Source: an uncultured Bdellovibrionales bacterium (GTDB lineage: Bacteria; Bdellovibrionota; Bdellovibrionia; Bdellovibrionales; UBA1609). Taken from it: DNA of 64,000 nt. Location: the NCBI GenBank assembly GCA_903833275.1, contig CAILEP010000006.1, forward strand, positions 175,027-239,026, given 5' to 3'. The notes under the pieces were generated by a model. It searched no databases and was not told the origin of the DNA. It was given only the letters and a program-made list of their open reading frames with translations. The translations under genes were made by a program, and so were the position numbers. Shown here in pieces: positions 16,408 through 25,237 of the stretch (positions within the stretch are counted from its first letter, which is position 1; each line of letters starts with the position of its first letter).

Positions 16408-17357
16408 TCGACCTTTTGGCCCACGCTCAGCTGAAGCATTCGGCGGAGTGGCACACGCGCTTTTTCGATAATATCGAGCGGCACTTGCACTTGCGTGGTG
16501 AGGGTGCGTAGTGAGGTTGCTATTTTTTCGAGAGTGTTGAGCTTCATGTAAGGGCATTCGTTGCAGGCGCACGAGCCTTCGGCCGGTGCCTGAATCAGTT
16601 CCACCTCGGGTCGCGCTTTTTGCATCTGGTGAAAAATGCCGGGTTCTGTGGCGACGATAAATCTCTTGGCCTTTGTGTTGGTCTGTACTTCTTCGAGTAG
16701 GCGCGAAGTTGAACCAATGACATCGGCATATTGCAAAACGGCCTCGGGGCACTCGGGGTGAGCGAGCACCGGCGCATCTGGGTTTGACGATTTTAATTCG
16801 AAGAGCCGGCGTGCTGAAAAAAGCACGTGCACTTCGCACGCGCCCGGCCAAAGAAGCATTTTGCGCCCGGTTTTTTTCATCAAATAGCGCCCGAGGTTGT
16901 AGTCGGGGCCAAACAGAATTTCGCGATCTTCAGGTATGGCTCGAATGATTTTCTCAGCATTCGATGAGGTGCAAGTGACATCGGTGATGGCCTTAACGGC
17001 CGCTGACGAGTTGACGTAGGTGACCATAACGGCGCCCGGGTGTTGCGCCTTCCAGGCGTTGTACTTATCGATCGGCGAGTGATCGACCAGCGAACAGCCG
17101 GCGTTCATATCGGGCATCAGCACCGTCTTGGTCGGCGAAAGAATCTTCGCGCTTTCAGCCATAAAGATGACTCCAGCCAATAAAATAACCGGGTTGGGCG
17201 CGCGCTCACCCCATTGTGCCAGGGCCAACGAATCGCCAACGAAATCGGCGATATCTTGAATTTCGCCGTCTTCATAATAGTGCGCCAGTATCAAAGCGTT
17301 GTGTTGGGCCTTGAGCTCGTGAATTTCAGCGCGCAATGTATCGCGACGGGTTTTCAT
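16401..17357 (-). CDS. nadA: quinolinate synthase NadA
   Basis: 318 residues. NadA condenses iminoaspartate with dihydroxyacetone phosphate to quinolinate in de novo NAD synthesis, using a [4Fe-4S] cluster. Cys88 (MPDMNAGCSLVDHSP), Cys174 (WPGACEVH) and one cysteine of the CACNEC group near 263-268 are the expected cluster ligands. The motifs LAHYYEDGEIQDIADFVGDS and GVIFMAESAKILSP are standard. The extra closely spaced cysteines at 263, 265 and 268 resemble the CxxCxxC tail seen in some NadA proteins. nadB and nadC are not in the window. Confidence 0.96.
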   Translation of the reverse strand: MKTRRDTLRAEIHELKAQHNALILAHYYEDGEIQDIADFVGDSLALAQWGERAPNPVILLAGVIFMAESAKILSPTKTVLMPDMNAGCSLVDHSPIDKYNAWKAQHPGAVMVTYVNSSAAVKAITDVTCTSSNAEKIIRAIPEDREILFGPDYNLGRYLMKKTGRKMLLWPGACEVHVLFSARRLFELKSSNPDAPVLAHPECPEAVLQYADVIGSTSRLLEEVQTNTKAKRFIVATEPGIFHQMQKARPEVELIQAPAEGSCACNECPYMKLNTLEKIATSLRTLTTQVQVPLDIIEKARVPLRRMLQLSVGQKVEW

Positions 17358-17408
17358 GGGGCGAGGTATAGCACAACACTAGGGTGGGCGCCAGCGAGCC
17401 CAAAAGTG

Positions 17409-17430
17409 GAAAAAAGTTACGGCGTACCTT
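17409..17430 (-). terminator. hairpin with TACGGCGTACC loop region after mglA
   Basis: Just downstream of the mglA stop, AAAGTTAC-GGC-GTACCTTT forms an imperfect 8-bp stem (one mismatch) flanked by A- and T-rich arms, as in a bidirectional terminator. The central TACGGCGTACCTTTT is shared with the perfect hairpin at 25237-25267. Confidence 0.5.
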
Positions 17431-18021
17431 TTAGATCTCGCCGCCCTTTAGGGTGGTGATAATGGCTTTTGAGGTGGTTTTGAGGGCTTCGAATACGCCT
17501 TGGCCTTCGCGGGCGGTGCCTTCGAAATCGGGGGCGTTGAAGCGGTTAAGGGTATTACGCAATTGCGAAAGTGGCAGAGCGTTCGGTAGGTCGCGCTTAT
17601 TATATTGAATGCAAAGCGGGACATTTCGAATGTCATAGCCCTGCTGCTCAAGATTTCGCTCGAGATTGTTGAGCGACTGAACGTTTTCTTCCATACGCTC
17701 AGACTGCGAATCGGCGACAAAAATAATGCCGTCGAGCCCCTTTAGGATGAGTCGTCGGCTGGCATCGTAAACCACCTGGCCGGGCACGGTGTAGAGGTGA
17801 AAGCGGGTATGAAAACCGCGAATTTCGCCAATGTCCATGGGCAAGAAATCAAAAAATAAAGTGCGCTCAACGTCGGTCGGCAGCTGCTGAAGCTCAGATT
17901 TGTCAGGCGACAAAGTCTTTTGATAAATCCACTGTAAATTAGTGGTTTTGCCGCCAAGAGACGGCCCGTAGTACACGACCTTGCAGTGAATTTCTTTGGC
18001 ATTGTAGTTGATAAACGACAT
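17431..18021 (-). CDS. mglA: MglA-type Ras-like GTPase
   Basis: 196 residues. It carries the GTPase P-loop GPSLGGKTTNL, TLFFDFLPMDIG, the switch region LYTVPGQVVYDASRRLIL, DGIIFVADSQ and the guanine-specificity motif YNKRDLP. This is the MglA family that controls gliding polarity in Myxococcus and prey invasion in Bdellovibrio, where GTP-bound MglA marks a cell pole. The cognate GAP gene mglB is not adjacent. It follows recR after 17 bases and may be read from the dnaX-ybaB-recR transcript. Confidence 0.93.
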   Translation of the reverse strand: MSFINYNAKEIHCKVVYYGPSLGGKTTNLQWIYQKTLSPDKSELQQLPTDVERTLFFDFLPMDIGEIRGFHTRFHLYTVPGQVVYDASRRLILKGLDGIIFVADSQSERMEENVQSLNNLERNLEQQGYDIRNVPLCIQYNKRDLPNALPLSQLRNTLNRFNAPDFEGTAREGQGVFEALKTTSKAIITTLKGGEI

Positions 18022-18038
18022 TCAGCCTTAATCCTAAA

Positions 18039-18641
18039 TTAGAGTTCAATCCTGTTTTCGAGTGCGCGCCCAAGCGTTCTATGGTCGATATAGTCTATAT
18101 CCCCGCCGATCGGAATGCCATGGGCAATTCGACTGACCTTCAAGTTTTTACCCTGTAACTGTTTGGCGATATATAAGACCGTGGTGTCGCCCTCAAGATC
18201 GGCATCAAGAGCTAAAATAACCTCTTTGAAGTTGCCAGAGTTGAGGCGGTCAAGAAGCGGCTGAATGCGAATATCTTTCGGCCCGATGCGATCAAGCGGT
18301 GAGATGGCTCCATGCAAAACATGATAGCGGCCACGAAAGGCCCCTGACGAATCAATGCGAGAAATATCGGCCGGGTCTTCAACTATGCATAAGGAGTCAT
18401 CTGTGCGGCTGGGGTCGATGCAATAGTGGCAGAGTCCGTCGTTTTCGGTGAAGGCAAAACACTGTGGGCATTCGTGAACGGCCTCTTTGACCTTCTCAAG
18501 AACCAAGCGAAGGTTGTCGCTGTAGGTCTTGGGGCTTTTCAAAATGTAGTAAGCAAGCCGCTGTGCTGTTTTGGGGCCAACCCCCGGCAGCTTCGCAAGC
18601 TCAGTGACTAATCTTTCAAGAGACGGGACGTGTTGAAGCAT
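18039..18641 (-). CDS. recR: recombination protein RecR
   Basis: 200 residues, full length. RecR works with RecF/RecO to load RecA at gaps. Visible parts are the N-terminal helix-hairpin-helix (LAKLPGVGPKTAQRLAYYIL), the C4 zinc finger CPQCFAFTENDGLCHYC, and the Toprim domain (LCIVEDPADISRIDSSGAFR, VILALDADLEGDTTVLYIAK). The C-terminal TRLAHGIPIGGDIDYID-like stretch (here ISRIAHGIPIGGDIDYID) is conserved. It is the last gene of the classical ffs-dnaX-ybaB-recR block. Confidence 0.98.
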   Translation of the reverse strand: MLQHVPSLERLVTELAKLPGVGPKTAQRLAYYILKSPKTYSDNLRLVLEKVKEAVHECPQCFAFTENDGLCHYCIDPSRTDDSLCIVEDPADISRIDSSGAFRGRYHVLHGAISPLDRIGPKDIRIQPLLDRLNSGNFKEVILALDADLEGDTTVLYIAKQLQGKNLKVSRIAHGIPIGGDIDYIDHRTLGRALENRIEL

Positions 18642-18658
18642 ATTTTTGGGTCGCCTGG

Positions 18659-18988
18659 TTAGAACATGCCAGGCATTCCGCCTGCGCCGCCGGTGATTTT
18701 GCTCATTTCTTTTTCGCTGGTCTCGCGCGCGATTTTGAGGGCTTCATTAGCCGCCGTCACAACGAGATCTTGTAGCATTTCGACATCGCCCGCTGACATC
18801 ACATCAGGTTTGATTTGCACAGAAACAAGTTTGTAGCCGCCAGTGACTTTTACTTTCACCGCGTCGCCGCCTGCGCCACCCTCAAATTCTTGGGTTGCGA
18901 GGTCTTCTTGGGCCTTCTTCATTTTCATCTGCATTTGATTGGCTTGTTGCATGATCTTCTGTAAGCCGCCGCTGCCGAAACCCTTCAT
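18659..18988 (-). CDS. ybaB: nucleoid-associated protein YbaB/EbfC family
   Basis: 109 residues. The helical start (GGLQKIMQQANQMQMKMKKA, QEDLATQEFEGGAGGDAVKV) and the following VTGGYKLVSVQIKPDVM are typical of YbaB/EbfC, a small dimeric DNA-binding protein. The glycine-rich tail (KITGGAGGMPGMF) is usual for the family. Its ATG overlaps the dnaX stop (ATGA) and recR follows after 17 bases, the standard order. Confidence 0.96.
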   Translation of the reverse strand: MKGFGSGGLQKIMQQANQMQMKMKKAQEDLATQEFEGGAGGDAVKVKVTGGYKLVSVQIKPDVMSAGDVEMLQDLVVTAANEALKIARETSEKEMSKITGGAGGMPGMF

Positions 18989-20769
18989 GATTGACTCCCG
19001 CGAATAGATTTTATTTGTGTATTAAAGATCGACTTTGCTTCTCTGACAAGGGGGTGGTCTTCAACTTTTTTGACCAGGGCTGCGTGATCGTCTTGCTTCT
19101 TCTTTTCTTGTAAAGCCACCGGATTCAAGCTGGTCGCCTTTTCTGTAGAAAGGGCGTTGGCAGTCTGCACTTTCACCGAATGGCCCGGGCCCCAAAAAGT
19201 ATTAAGATAGTTGACCAATTTCTTTTGAAAATTCACGTCATTAACTTGGCCCTGTAAAAACTGGTGCTTTTCAGACACGCCGATTAACAGCTCTTGGCCG
19301 TTGAGACCCATAAGGTGCAGTTGATCGAGCTGGGCCGCAATCAGGCCGTTTACTTTGCGAACGCGATCGACAAAGTCATTCCAGCGTTCATTAAGTGCGC
19401 CCTGGGCGGTTGCGGGTGCTGCTGCGCCTGAGGTTGATGTCGTAGCCACTGGAGCATGATTAACTGGAGCATAATTTTTAATCGGGGCGGGCGACGAAGC
19501 CGTCGGTGCCGCGGCCGTCGGTGCCGTGGCCGAGGTCGTAGAGGCTGCCGAAGTCTGCGCGGGCTTCGCGGGTGAAGTCTCGGCCGCCAAAGCTTGAGCT
19601 GCCGGTGCGTGATAAGTTGGCGCAACGGTAGAATTGGCGACAGCACCTGTGGCCACAAGTTTCGCTAAATCTTGCACTCGCGGTGCGATCGACATGCGTA
19701 GCAAAATCATTTCAAGTACGACGCGGGTATCTTGGGCGCGGTGTAAATCGCCCGCACCTTTGAGAGCCATATCGAATAGAAGGTGCACATCTTCAGCACT
19801 CAGGCCTTGCGCCAGTTCTTTTAAGCGCACAATCTCTTCATTTGGCAGATCGACGAGATCTTCGGCGCGGGTCGGGGCTACCTTTACCAGCAGCAAATGG
19901 CGAAGTTCTTCTAAAAGATCCTTCATGTAAATCAACGGGTCATAACCCGACTCAAATATTTTTTCGATAACTGCGACGATCGCTTTGGTGTCGCGGGTCG
20001 AGAGACCGCGTAAAGTTTCAGTAAGCAAAGTGCGATCGGTGAGGCCAAGAGCATCGGTGACTTTCGTTAAAGTCAGTTCGCCGTCGCAAAAACTAATGAC
20101 CTGATCGAGCAAACTTTGGCTGTCGCGCATCGAACCTTCGCCTTGGCGGGCAATAGCCCAAAGCGCCTCGGGTTCGGCTTTCACTTTTTCACCGCGACAG
20201 ATTTCAGTGAGATGATCCGAAATCAAACGGGTTGAGATTTTTCGAAAATCGTAGCGCTGACAGCGCGACAAAATTGTATTGGGGATTTTTTGAACTTCAG
20301 TCGTCGCCATGATAAAAACCACGTGCGCCGGCGGCTCTTCGAGGGTTTTTAATAGCGCATTAAAGGCACTGCTCGAAAGCATATGAACTTCGTCGATAAT
20401 ATAAACTTTGTAACGGCCTGATGACGGCATAAAGCCGACACTTTCACGCAATTCGCGAATGGCATCAACGCCGTTATTGCTGGCACCATCGATTTCAACC
20501 ACATCAAGGCTGCGCGATTGGGCGATATCTTCGCACTCGCCGCATTTACCACATGGCACGAAATCGATCGCCTTCGGGCAGCGCAAACTTTTTGCCAAAA
20601 TTCTTGCAGTTGAAGTTTTGCCTGTACCGCGTGGGCCGGTGAATAAAAGCGCATGGGGAGTGCGATCATTTCGAAGCGCATTGAGTAGCGTTTGACTGAT
20701 ATGCAGCTGCCCAACAAGTTCGTCGAAAATTTGCGGACGCCATTTGCGTGCTAAAACTTGATAAGCCAA
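18985..20769 (-). CDS. dnaX: DNA polymerase III subunits gamma and tau (DnaX)
   Basis: About 594 residues if the TTG at 20769 is the start (product begins with the family-typical AYQVLARKWRP); the longer frame to 20829 adds low-complexity sequence from an A-rich tract and is unlikely. The clamp-loader ATPase has Walker A GPRGTGKT (45-52), a four-cysteine zinc knuckle (Cys64, 73, 76, 79), DEVHML and the SRC sensor. An Ala/Pro/Thr-rich linker of ~90 residues separates it from a C-terminal domain that would contact the polymerase. Whether the short gamma form is made by frameshifting is not visible. A GGGGA site sits upstream of the TTG. Confidence 0.96.
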   Translation of the reverse strand: MAYQVLARKWRPQIFDELVGQLHISQTLLNALRNDRTPHALLFTGPRGTGKTSTARILAKSLRCPKAIDFVPCGKCGECEDIAQSRSLDVVEIDGASNNGVDAIRELRESVGFMPSSGRYKVYIIDEVHMLSSSAFNALLKTLEEPPAHVVFIMATTEVQKIPNTILSRCQRYDFRKISTRLISDHLTEICRGEKVKAEPEALWAIARQGEGSMRDSQSLLDQVISFCDGELTLTKVTDALGLTDRTLLTETLRGLSTRDTKAIVAVIEKIFESGYDPLIYMKDLLEELRHLLLVKVAPTRAEDLVDLPNEEIVRLKELAQGLSAEDVHLLFDMALKGAGDLHRAQDTRVVLEMILLRMSIAPRVQDLAKLVATGAVANSTVAPTYHAPAAQALAAETSPAKPAQTSAASTTSATAPTAAAPTASSPAPIKNYAPVNHAPVATTSTSGAAAPATAQGALNERWNDFVDRVRKVNGLIAAQLDQLHLMGLNGQELLIGVSEKHQFLQGQVNDVNFQKKLVNYLNTFWGPGHSVKVQTANALSTEKATSLNPVALQEKKKQDDHAALVKKVEDHPLVREAKSIFNTQIKSIRGSQS

Positions 20770-20814
20770 TGAATCCCCAAAAAAAGAATACCCCAAAAAA
20801 AGCGCAAAAAAAGT

Positions 20815-20910
20815 GGCCAGGCACCCCATATCACATGGGTTCTCGAGTACCGTTGCTCCCTTTCGGGCCTAGCGGGGTTCGTCAAAAGCACCATTGTACG
20901 GGACCTGGCC
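20815..20910 (-). ncRNA. ffs: signal recognition particle RNA (small, 4.5S-like)
   Basis: On the minus strand, GGCCAGG (5', ending at 20910) pairs with CCTGGCC (3', 20815-20821) to form the terminal stem. The apical part reads ACCCCGCTAGGCCCGAAAGG then GAGCAACGGTA, which matches the conserved SRP RNA tip (GUCAGG..GGAA..AGCAGC) in layout, with a GAAA tetraloop and several substitutions. A run of seven T follows the 3' stem. Its position immediately before dnaX-ybaB-recR is the same as in many bacteria, which supports the call. About 96 bases, within the 4.5S size range. Confidence 0.85.
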
Positions 20911-20916
20911 GCCGAG

Positions 20917-20945
20917 ACCATATCAAGGCCGCATTGCGTTGTAAA
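20917..20945 (-). promoter_or_regulatory. promoter of the SRP RNA gene
   Basis: On the minus strand TTTACA (20940-20945) and TATGGT (20917-20922) are separated by 17 bases. The predicted start falls 6-7 bases further on, at the first base of the SRP RNA terminal stem, a good mutual check of both calls. Confidence 0.7.
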
Positions 20946-21003
20946 GCTACATAAAGTCGAGAGAATTCTTGAACCGGCGGGCGCTCGTTGTCATCTTTCT
21001 GGT

Positions 21004-21540
21004 ATGGAAGAATCTGAGTCACCCACCGAGCATCTGCAAGAAGAAATACAGCACGCCGCCACCCATGGCGGGGGCCATAACGAATCTGCGGAGTCTCGCG
21101 CCAAACTGATCAGCACCAGCGCCCTTCTATCGGCCATCGTTGCCGTGCTTGCCGCGATTTCATCATTGATGTCGGGCCGCTATGCCAACGAAGCCATGAT
21201 TGAGCAAATTAAAAGTTCGGATCAGTGGGCACACTACCAAGCAAAAAGCATCAAGGCGTCGATTGCCGAATTAAAAGAAAATTTAGGGCACGATACTAAA
21301 TCCAAAGAGGACTATCGGCGAGACCAAGAAGCGATTCGCGAAAAAGCCGAAGAAGCCCAACGAGCGTCAGAACATAATTTGCGTCAGCATGAATCTTGGG
21401 CCGGGGCCGTCACCTTCTTTCAGGTTTCGATTGCCCTTATTGCCATCACCATTCTCACCCGTCGTCGTCGGTTTTTCGCCCTCGCCATTTCACTAAGCGT
21501 CGTCGGGCTTGTCATGATGGTGCGCTCTTACTTTCTTTAG
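21004..21540 (+). CDS. DUF4337-family membrane protein
   Basis: 178 residues. An acidic, His-rich N terminus precedes a transmembrane segment (LISTSALLSAIVAVLAAISS), a charged helical region with coiled-coil character (SIKASIAELKENLGHDTKSK, REKAEEAQRASEHNLRQHES), and two more membrane segments at the C terminus separated by RRRR. This three-segment layout with the long middle helix fits DUF4337, a family of unknown role. It stands alone between the ffs promoter and a metalloprotease gene. Confidence 0.8.
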   Translation: MEESESPTEHLQEEIQHAATHGGGHNESAESRAKLISTSALLSAIVAVLAAISSLMSGRYANEAMIEQIKSSDQWAHYQAKSIKASIAELKENLGHDTKSKEDYRRDQEAIREKAEEAQRASEHNLRQHESWAGAVTFFQVSIALIAITILTRRRRFFALAISLSVVGLVMMVRSYFL

Positions 21541-21684
21541 TCACATTTGGCGTCCGAGAAGTGCCAATATTTGGCATTAAATTATTGATTTTATAAACCT
21601 CGACAATTCGCACTCTGATTCGGCTCTAGCTCGCATATACTGCGGCGGGTTCACCTATTAAATCTCTTCAGTCGAGGGTCGAAT

Positions 21685-22881
21685 ATGAAATCTGCGTTAA
21701 CGTACTTAGTTTTACCTGCGCTCTGCCTAACGCTCACAGCGTGCCCGCCTAAAAAATCAGAAGTACACAGTGACCCGCAATTTCGAACCGTGGTTATGGG
21801 CGACCCGATGATGGTGGTAAAAGGGGCTCAGTTTAACCGGCTCACGAATTTGTCGTATTTCTCTAACGTGCAATCGGTTGAATTATTTTCGATAGTTCAA
21901 TTTGTTCAAAAAGCATCGGCAAATCTGTCTCAGCCAGTAAGTCAAGAAACTCTTCAAAAAAGCGAAGCCCCCAGAGAGACCGTCGCGAGCGGCCCAAAGA
22001 CAATACATTTTGAAGTGAGTCTTCTAAAAGACACTTTTGAAGACAAAAGTTATCAACTTAAGAATGACAAATTGACGATTGTCCTTAGCAATAAGGGCGA
22101 CGCCTTAAAGGGTGTGACTTCGACAGCGACAATTTTTCGAAATGGCACTGAAGAGACGGCTGAAGTGTTGCACTTTAGCCAGTCAGAAGATGTAAAGAAA
22201 ATGAGCATTTTGCTGCACACTGAAGGTAAGCACGACCAGCAGGGCGAGAGCTTAATTGCACTTTATTTTGCTAAAAATGCGAAATTGGTGAGCCCGCCGG
22301 TGATCACACCTAAACTTGAAATTAACAGCTACGTTAAATTCAATTATCTGTTGGGGCCGAATGCCAAATTGCCGTGGGCACCTTATGGCCCGATTGTTCT
22401 CAATATTTGTGGCGCTGATGCTGAAGGGTTTCGCTCTCAAATTAAATCGGCCGTTGATAAATGGAATACGGGGCTCAATTCGCTTCAAAAAATAAACCTT
22501 TTTAGTGCGAAAAAATATTTTCCGTTTAGCGATTTGTCGCAACATTGCGTTTATTACGTAGAGAGTTTTATCGTTAATCCTGACCCTCGATTAGCAATGT
22601 ATGGCCTCACCTTTGCGGTGCCTGATCTCGAAAATTCAAATATTTTAGATAGCGATGTGTTCTTATTCGATGGTGAGTTTCAAAAAGCAGCTCGCTGGAA
22701 TTCAGCTGAAGTTATGGTCGAGAAATTAAAATTTGCAATCGTGCATGAGCTCGGCCATTTTTTGGGCCTTGATCATCAGTTTGACCCGGCGATACCCAGT
22801 ATTATGGGCTATGATTTCAGAATTGGCCTCGATTTAACCGCGTACGACTTAGCGGCGATTCGAACGCTTTATCAACAGTAG
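21685..22881 (+). CDS. matrixin-like zinc metalloprotease lipoprotein
   Basis: 398 residues. Signal peptide KSALTYLVLPALCLTLTAC ends in a lipobox (LTAC), so the protein is lipid-anchored. The C-terminal domain has the zinc site HELGHFLGLDH (His354 first) and, 15 residues later, SIMGYD as a Met-turn, the layout of M10/M12-type metzincins. The N-terminal ~200 residues are a separate domain without recognisable motifs. It is the second metzincin lipoprotein in the window and differs from the 1094-residue one outside the zinc site. Start ATG preceded by GAGGG. Confidence 0.85.
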   Translation: MKSALTYLVLPALCLTLTACPPKKSEVHSDPQFRTVVMGDPMMVVKGAQFNRLTNLSYFSNVQSVELFSIVQFVQKASANLSQPVSQETLQKSEAPRETVASGPKTIHFEVSLLKDTFEDKSYQLKNDKLTIVLSNKGDALKGVTSTATIFRNGTEETAEVLHFSQSEDVKKMSILLHTEGKHDQQGESLIALYFAKNAKLVSPPVITPKLEINSYVKFNYLLGPNAKLPWAPYGPIVLNICGADAEGFRSQIKSAVDKWNTGLNSLQKINLFSAKKYFPFSDLSQHCVYYVESFIVNPDPRLAMYGLTFAVPDLENSNILDSDVFLFDGEFQKAARWNSAEVMVEKLKFAIVHELGHFLGLDHQFDPAIPSIMGYDFRIGLDLTAYDLAAIRTLYQQ

Positions 22882-23192
22882 TTATCGACGGTTTGGTAGA
22901 GCGCACTGATTGCATTTAAGATCGTCGCTTGGTCAAACCTTGCAGTCAGGTTTCGAACTAAGCCTTCGGCCGCGCCATTGTTACGTAAAATCAATCGCCA
23001 TCTTTTCTCTCGCGCATTGTAAAGCGCGATAATCATAAAATGAGTGGGTGCTGAGCTTTCATGCACGCAAAGCACTTGGTCTTCAAAGGTAAACCAAAGT
23101 ATCAACCGATCGGCCGGCGTTTTGGTCCGTGTTTTATCGATAAATTCGGATTTTAGATCCGAAAAACCGGCGACAACTTGGTGCGTACGCAT
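22872..23192 (-). CDS. small protein of unknown function
   Basis: 106 residues, no signal peptide. It is a mixed alpha/beta sequence (RLILWFTFEDQVLCVHESSA, HFMIIALYNAREKRWRLILR) followed by a helical tail. It overlaps the 3' end of the metalloprotease gene by 10 bases on the opposite strand. A ribosome-binding-site-like GGAG lies seven to nine bases before the ATG. I do not recognise the family. Confidence 0.65.
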   Translation of the reverse strand: MRTHQVVAGFSDLKSEFIDKTRTKTPADRLILWFTFEDQVLCVHESSAPTHFMIIALYNAREKRWRLILRNNGAAEGLVRNLTARFDQATILNAISALYQTVDNYC

Positions 23193-23246
23193 GTGATGCT
23201 CCTGGTGAAAACCAGAAGCACCTAAAGCAGGTATTGTGCCAAGTGC

Positions 23247-24311
23247 CTAAAGCATGCGCGCCAGTTTTTCGAGCGACTCGGCTTCTCCGGCCCAATAATT
23301 AAAATCAGTGAATTGCGGAAACAGTCGCGGAAAGGAGGGGTCCTCCCACCGGCGTGCGATCCAGGCGGCATAATGAATCAAGCGCAGGCCACGCAGGGCC
23401 GGTATCAAGGCGAGATCTGATTCGTCGAAGCGACGAAATTCGGCGTAACCCTCGAGGAGGGCCTCTAATTCGGCGGCGCCCTCGTCGGTGTCTTCACCGT
23501 CTGAAAGCAGCATCCAAAAATCTTGCACCGGCGGGCCCATGCAGAAATCATCAAAGTCGACAAAGAAAAACTCAGAGGCCGCCGCCGTGGTGACCCCAGC
23601 GGGGGCCGTCATGTCGGCGCGAAAATCGGTGCGCAAAATATTGCCGCGGTGGCAATCGCCGTGAATTCGTATAAAGCTTCGCGCACGATTTTGATCGAGT
23701 TCGTAATCGAGAAAATCTAAGATCTCTTCGGCCGCCGCGAAATAGCGTTGGGCCACTTCGGGCGCCACCACACGCTCAAGAATTGATAGATTTTCGTAGC
23801 CGTAGGTTTCTGCAGTTAGCACGGGGCGTGTTGGCGCTGACTTCTGCTCGCCAATATTGTGCATGCGCGCAAGAGTGCGACCGAGCCGCTTCAAGTCGGC
23901 GAGATTCAACTCATCCACCATGCGCCCTACCGCTTTCGGAAACACCGTGAACCAGATATTCTCATGTAGCGCCAACGTGTGGCCGGCAATTACGGCGGTG
24001 GTGCGACGGCCCAACCCATCAAGTTGAAGGGGGGCTACGGCAGGTAAACCATTTGAGACTAAGTCGGCCAAAAACTCGTGTTCGGCCAGAATGGTTTCTT
24101 TTGACCAGCGCCCCGGACGATAAAATTTGGTTACGACACGCGGGGATACTCGGTTCGTCGCGTCACGGGTTGGGCTTTCAAGCCGTATATCAAATACGCG
24201 ATTTTCATAGGAATTGAGCTGAGTAAACTCACCTGTGGGCTGCAAGCCAACGGTTTCGAGAGCGCTCATCACTCCGTCGGGGGTTAAATTATAAAAGTCT
24301 TCTTTTGACAT
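23247..24311 (-). CDS. srkA: SrkA/RdoA-like stress response kinase
   Basis: 354 residues, close to the usual ~330 of SrkA (YihE), a Ser/Thr kinase of the aminoglycoside-phosphotransferase fold that counteracts stress-induced death in E. coli. Motifs: LNSYENRVFDIRLE (nucleotide-binding loop), VVTKFYRPGRWSKETILAEH (lysine and glutamate), IRIHGDCHRGNIL (catalytic loop) and FFVDFDDFCMGPPVQDFWML (metal-binding aspartates). All key residues are present. It is divergent from the TIGR02147 gene next to it with a 32-base gap. Confidence 0.9.
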   Translation of the reverse strand: MSKEDFYNLTPDGVMSALETVGLQPTGEFTQLNSYENRVFDIRLESPTRDATNRVSPRVVTKFYRPGRWSKETILAEHEFLADLVSNGLPAVAPLQLDGLGRRTTAVIAGHTLALHENIWFTVFPKAVGRMVDELNLADLKRLGRTLARMHNIGEQKSAPTRPVLTAETYGYENLSILERVVAPEVAQRYFAAAEEILDFLDYELDQNRARSFIRIHGDCHRGNILRTDFRADMTAPAGVTTAAASEFFFVDFDDFCMGPPVQDFWMLLSDGEDTDEGAAELEALLEGYAEFRRFDESDLALIPALRGLRLIHYAAWIARRWEDPSFPRLFPQFTDFNYWAGEAESLEKLARML

Positions 24312-24343
24312 TCAAAAATCTCGCGTGAAATCATACTGAAACT

Positions 24344-25237
24344 ATGCAAGTTCAAACACCTTTGCCCATACCTGAAGCGAATGTCAAAGCACCAGTCATT
24401 GGAGTCTATTCAGACTTCCGTCAATATCTTCAGGATTTTTTTAAATTTAAATTATTTGAGCACCGCAATTCGTTCAGCACCTATTCTTATAAGACCTTCA
24501 GCGCGGCCGCCGACATTAAGTCGCCGAACTACCTAAAGCTTATAATTGACGGTGAACGCAACTTGTCGCCCGAGACGGCTCGAAAATTTGCTCGTGCGTT
24601 AGGCCTCGATCGTGAGGGCGCCGATGAGTTTTTGCTTTTGGTTGAATATGGCCAAGCCCATGACCCACTTGAGCGCAACCGCCATCTTAAGACCTTAAAT
24701 GAATTTCGAGTGCGCCGACGCATTAAGCACGGTGAGATCACCGAAGAGAAGATGGATCGAGCCCCGACTTGGGTGAGCTGGGTCATTCACACACTTGTTG
24801 ACCAGAAGAACGCTAATTTTTCAGTCGAGAGTTTGCGAGATCTTTTGCAAGGGCGAGTCAGTTCAGACGACATTCGTCGAACACTTCAACAACTTTTTGA
24901 TACCCAAGCCCTACAGCATGATCATGAAACGGGTAAATTAAAGAAAGGGCTTGTGCCGCCAAGCCAAGAAGATATGTCGCCCGAGATGATTCGAAAGATT
25001 CAGTCAGAGCTTATGTATCTTGGCATGGAGTCTCTGATCAACGGCCGCCCGTCAGAGCGTGAAATTGGCACCTTGACCGTTTGTTTGACTGAGGCCGAAT
25101 TTGAAAAACTTAAGTTTGAGTTTCGTCATCTTCGCAAGCGCATCCTAAAAGATGCGCTCATCGCCCGAGAACAAGCGCCAGGCGATCGCGTATATCAATT
25201 AAATATCCAGCTTTTTCCGTTGACCAAAAAAAGCTAA
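24344..25237 (+). CDS. TIGR02147-family protein
   Basis: 297 residues. The N-terminal DFRQYLQDFFKFKLFEHRNS, FSTYSYKTFSAAADIKSPNY and LKLIIDGERNLSPETARKFA are the signature of TIGR02147, a family expanded in Bdellovibrio and Fibrobacter. That part contains a helix-turn-helix (residues ~40-85), and the second half resembles the DUF4423 region. A transcriptional role is usually presumed but not proved. The gene ends at a strong bidirectional terminator. Confidence 0.9.
   Translation: MQVQTPLPIPEANVKAPVIGVYSDFRQYLQDFFKFKLFEHRNSFSTYSYKTFSAAADIKSPNYLKLIIDGERNLSPETARKFARALGLDREGADEFLLLVEYGQAHDPLERNRHLKTLNEFRVRRRIKHGEITEEKMDRAPTWVSWVIHTLVDQKNANFSVESLRDLLQGRVSSDDIRRTLQQLFDTQALQHDHETGKLKKGLVPPSQEDMSPEMIRKIQSELMYLGMESLINGRPSEREIGTLTVCLTEAEFEKLKFEFRHLRKRILKDALIAREQAPGDRVYQLNIQLFPLTKKS

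Noticed and set aside
15829-16851. 340-residue reading of the phosphopantetheinyl transferase frame
   Set aside because: The first ~148 residues lie antiframe within nadA and look random; the ATG at 16407 overlapping the nadA stop is the natural start.
20770-20829. N-terminal extension of DnaX to an ATG at 20829
   Set aside because: The extra residues are translated from the A-rich terminator of the SRP RNA and its 3' stem; DnaX proteins begin at YQVLARKWRP.
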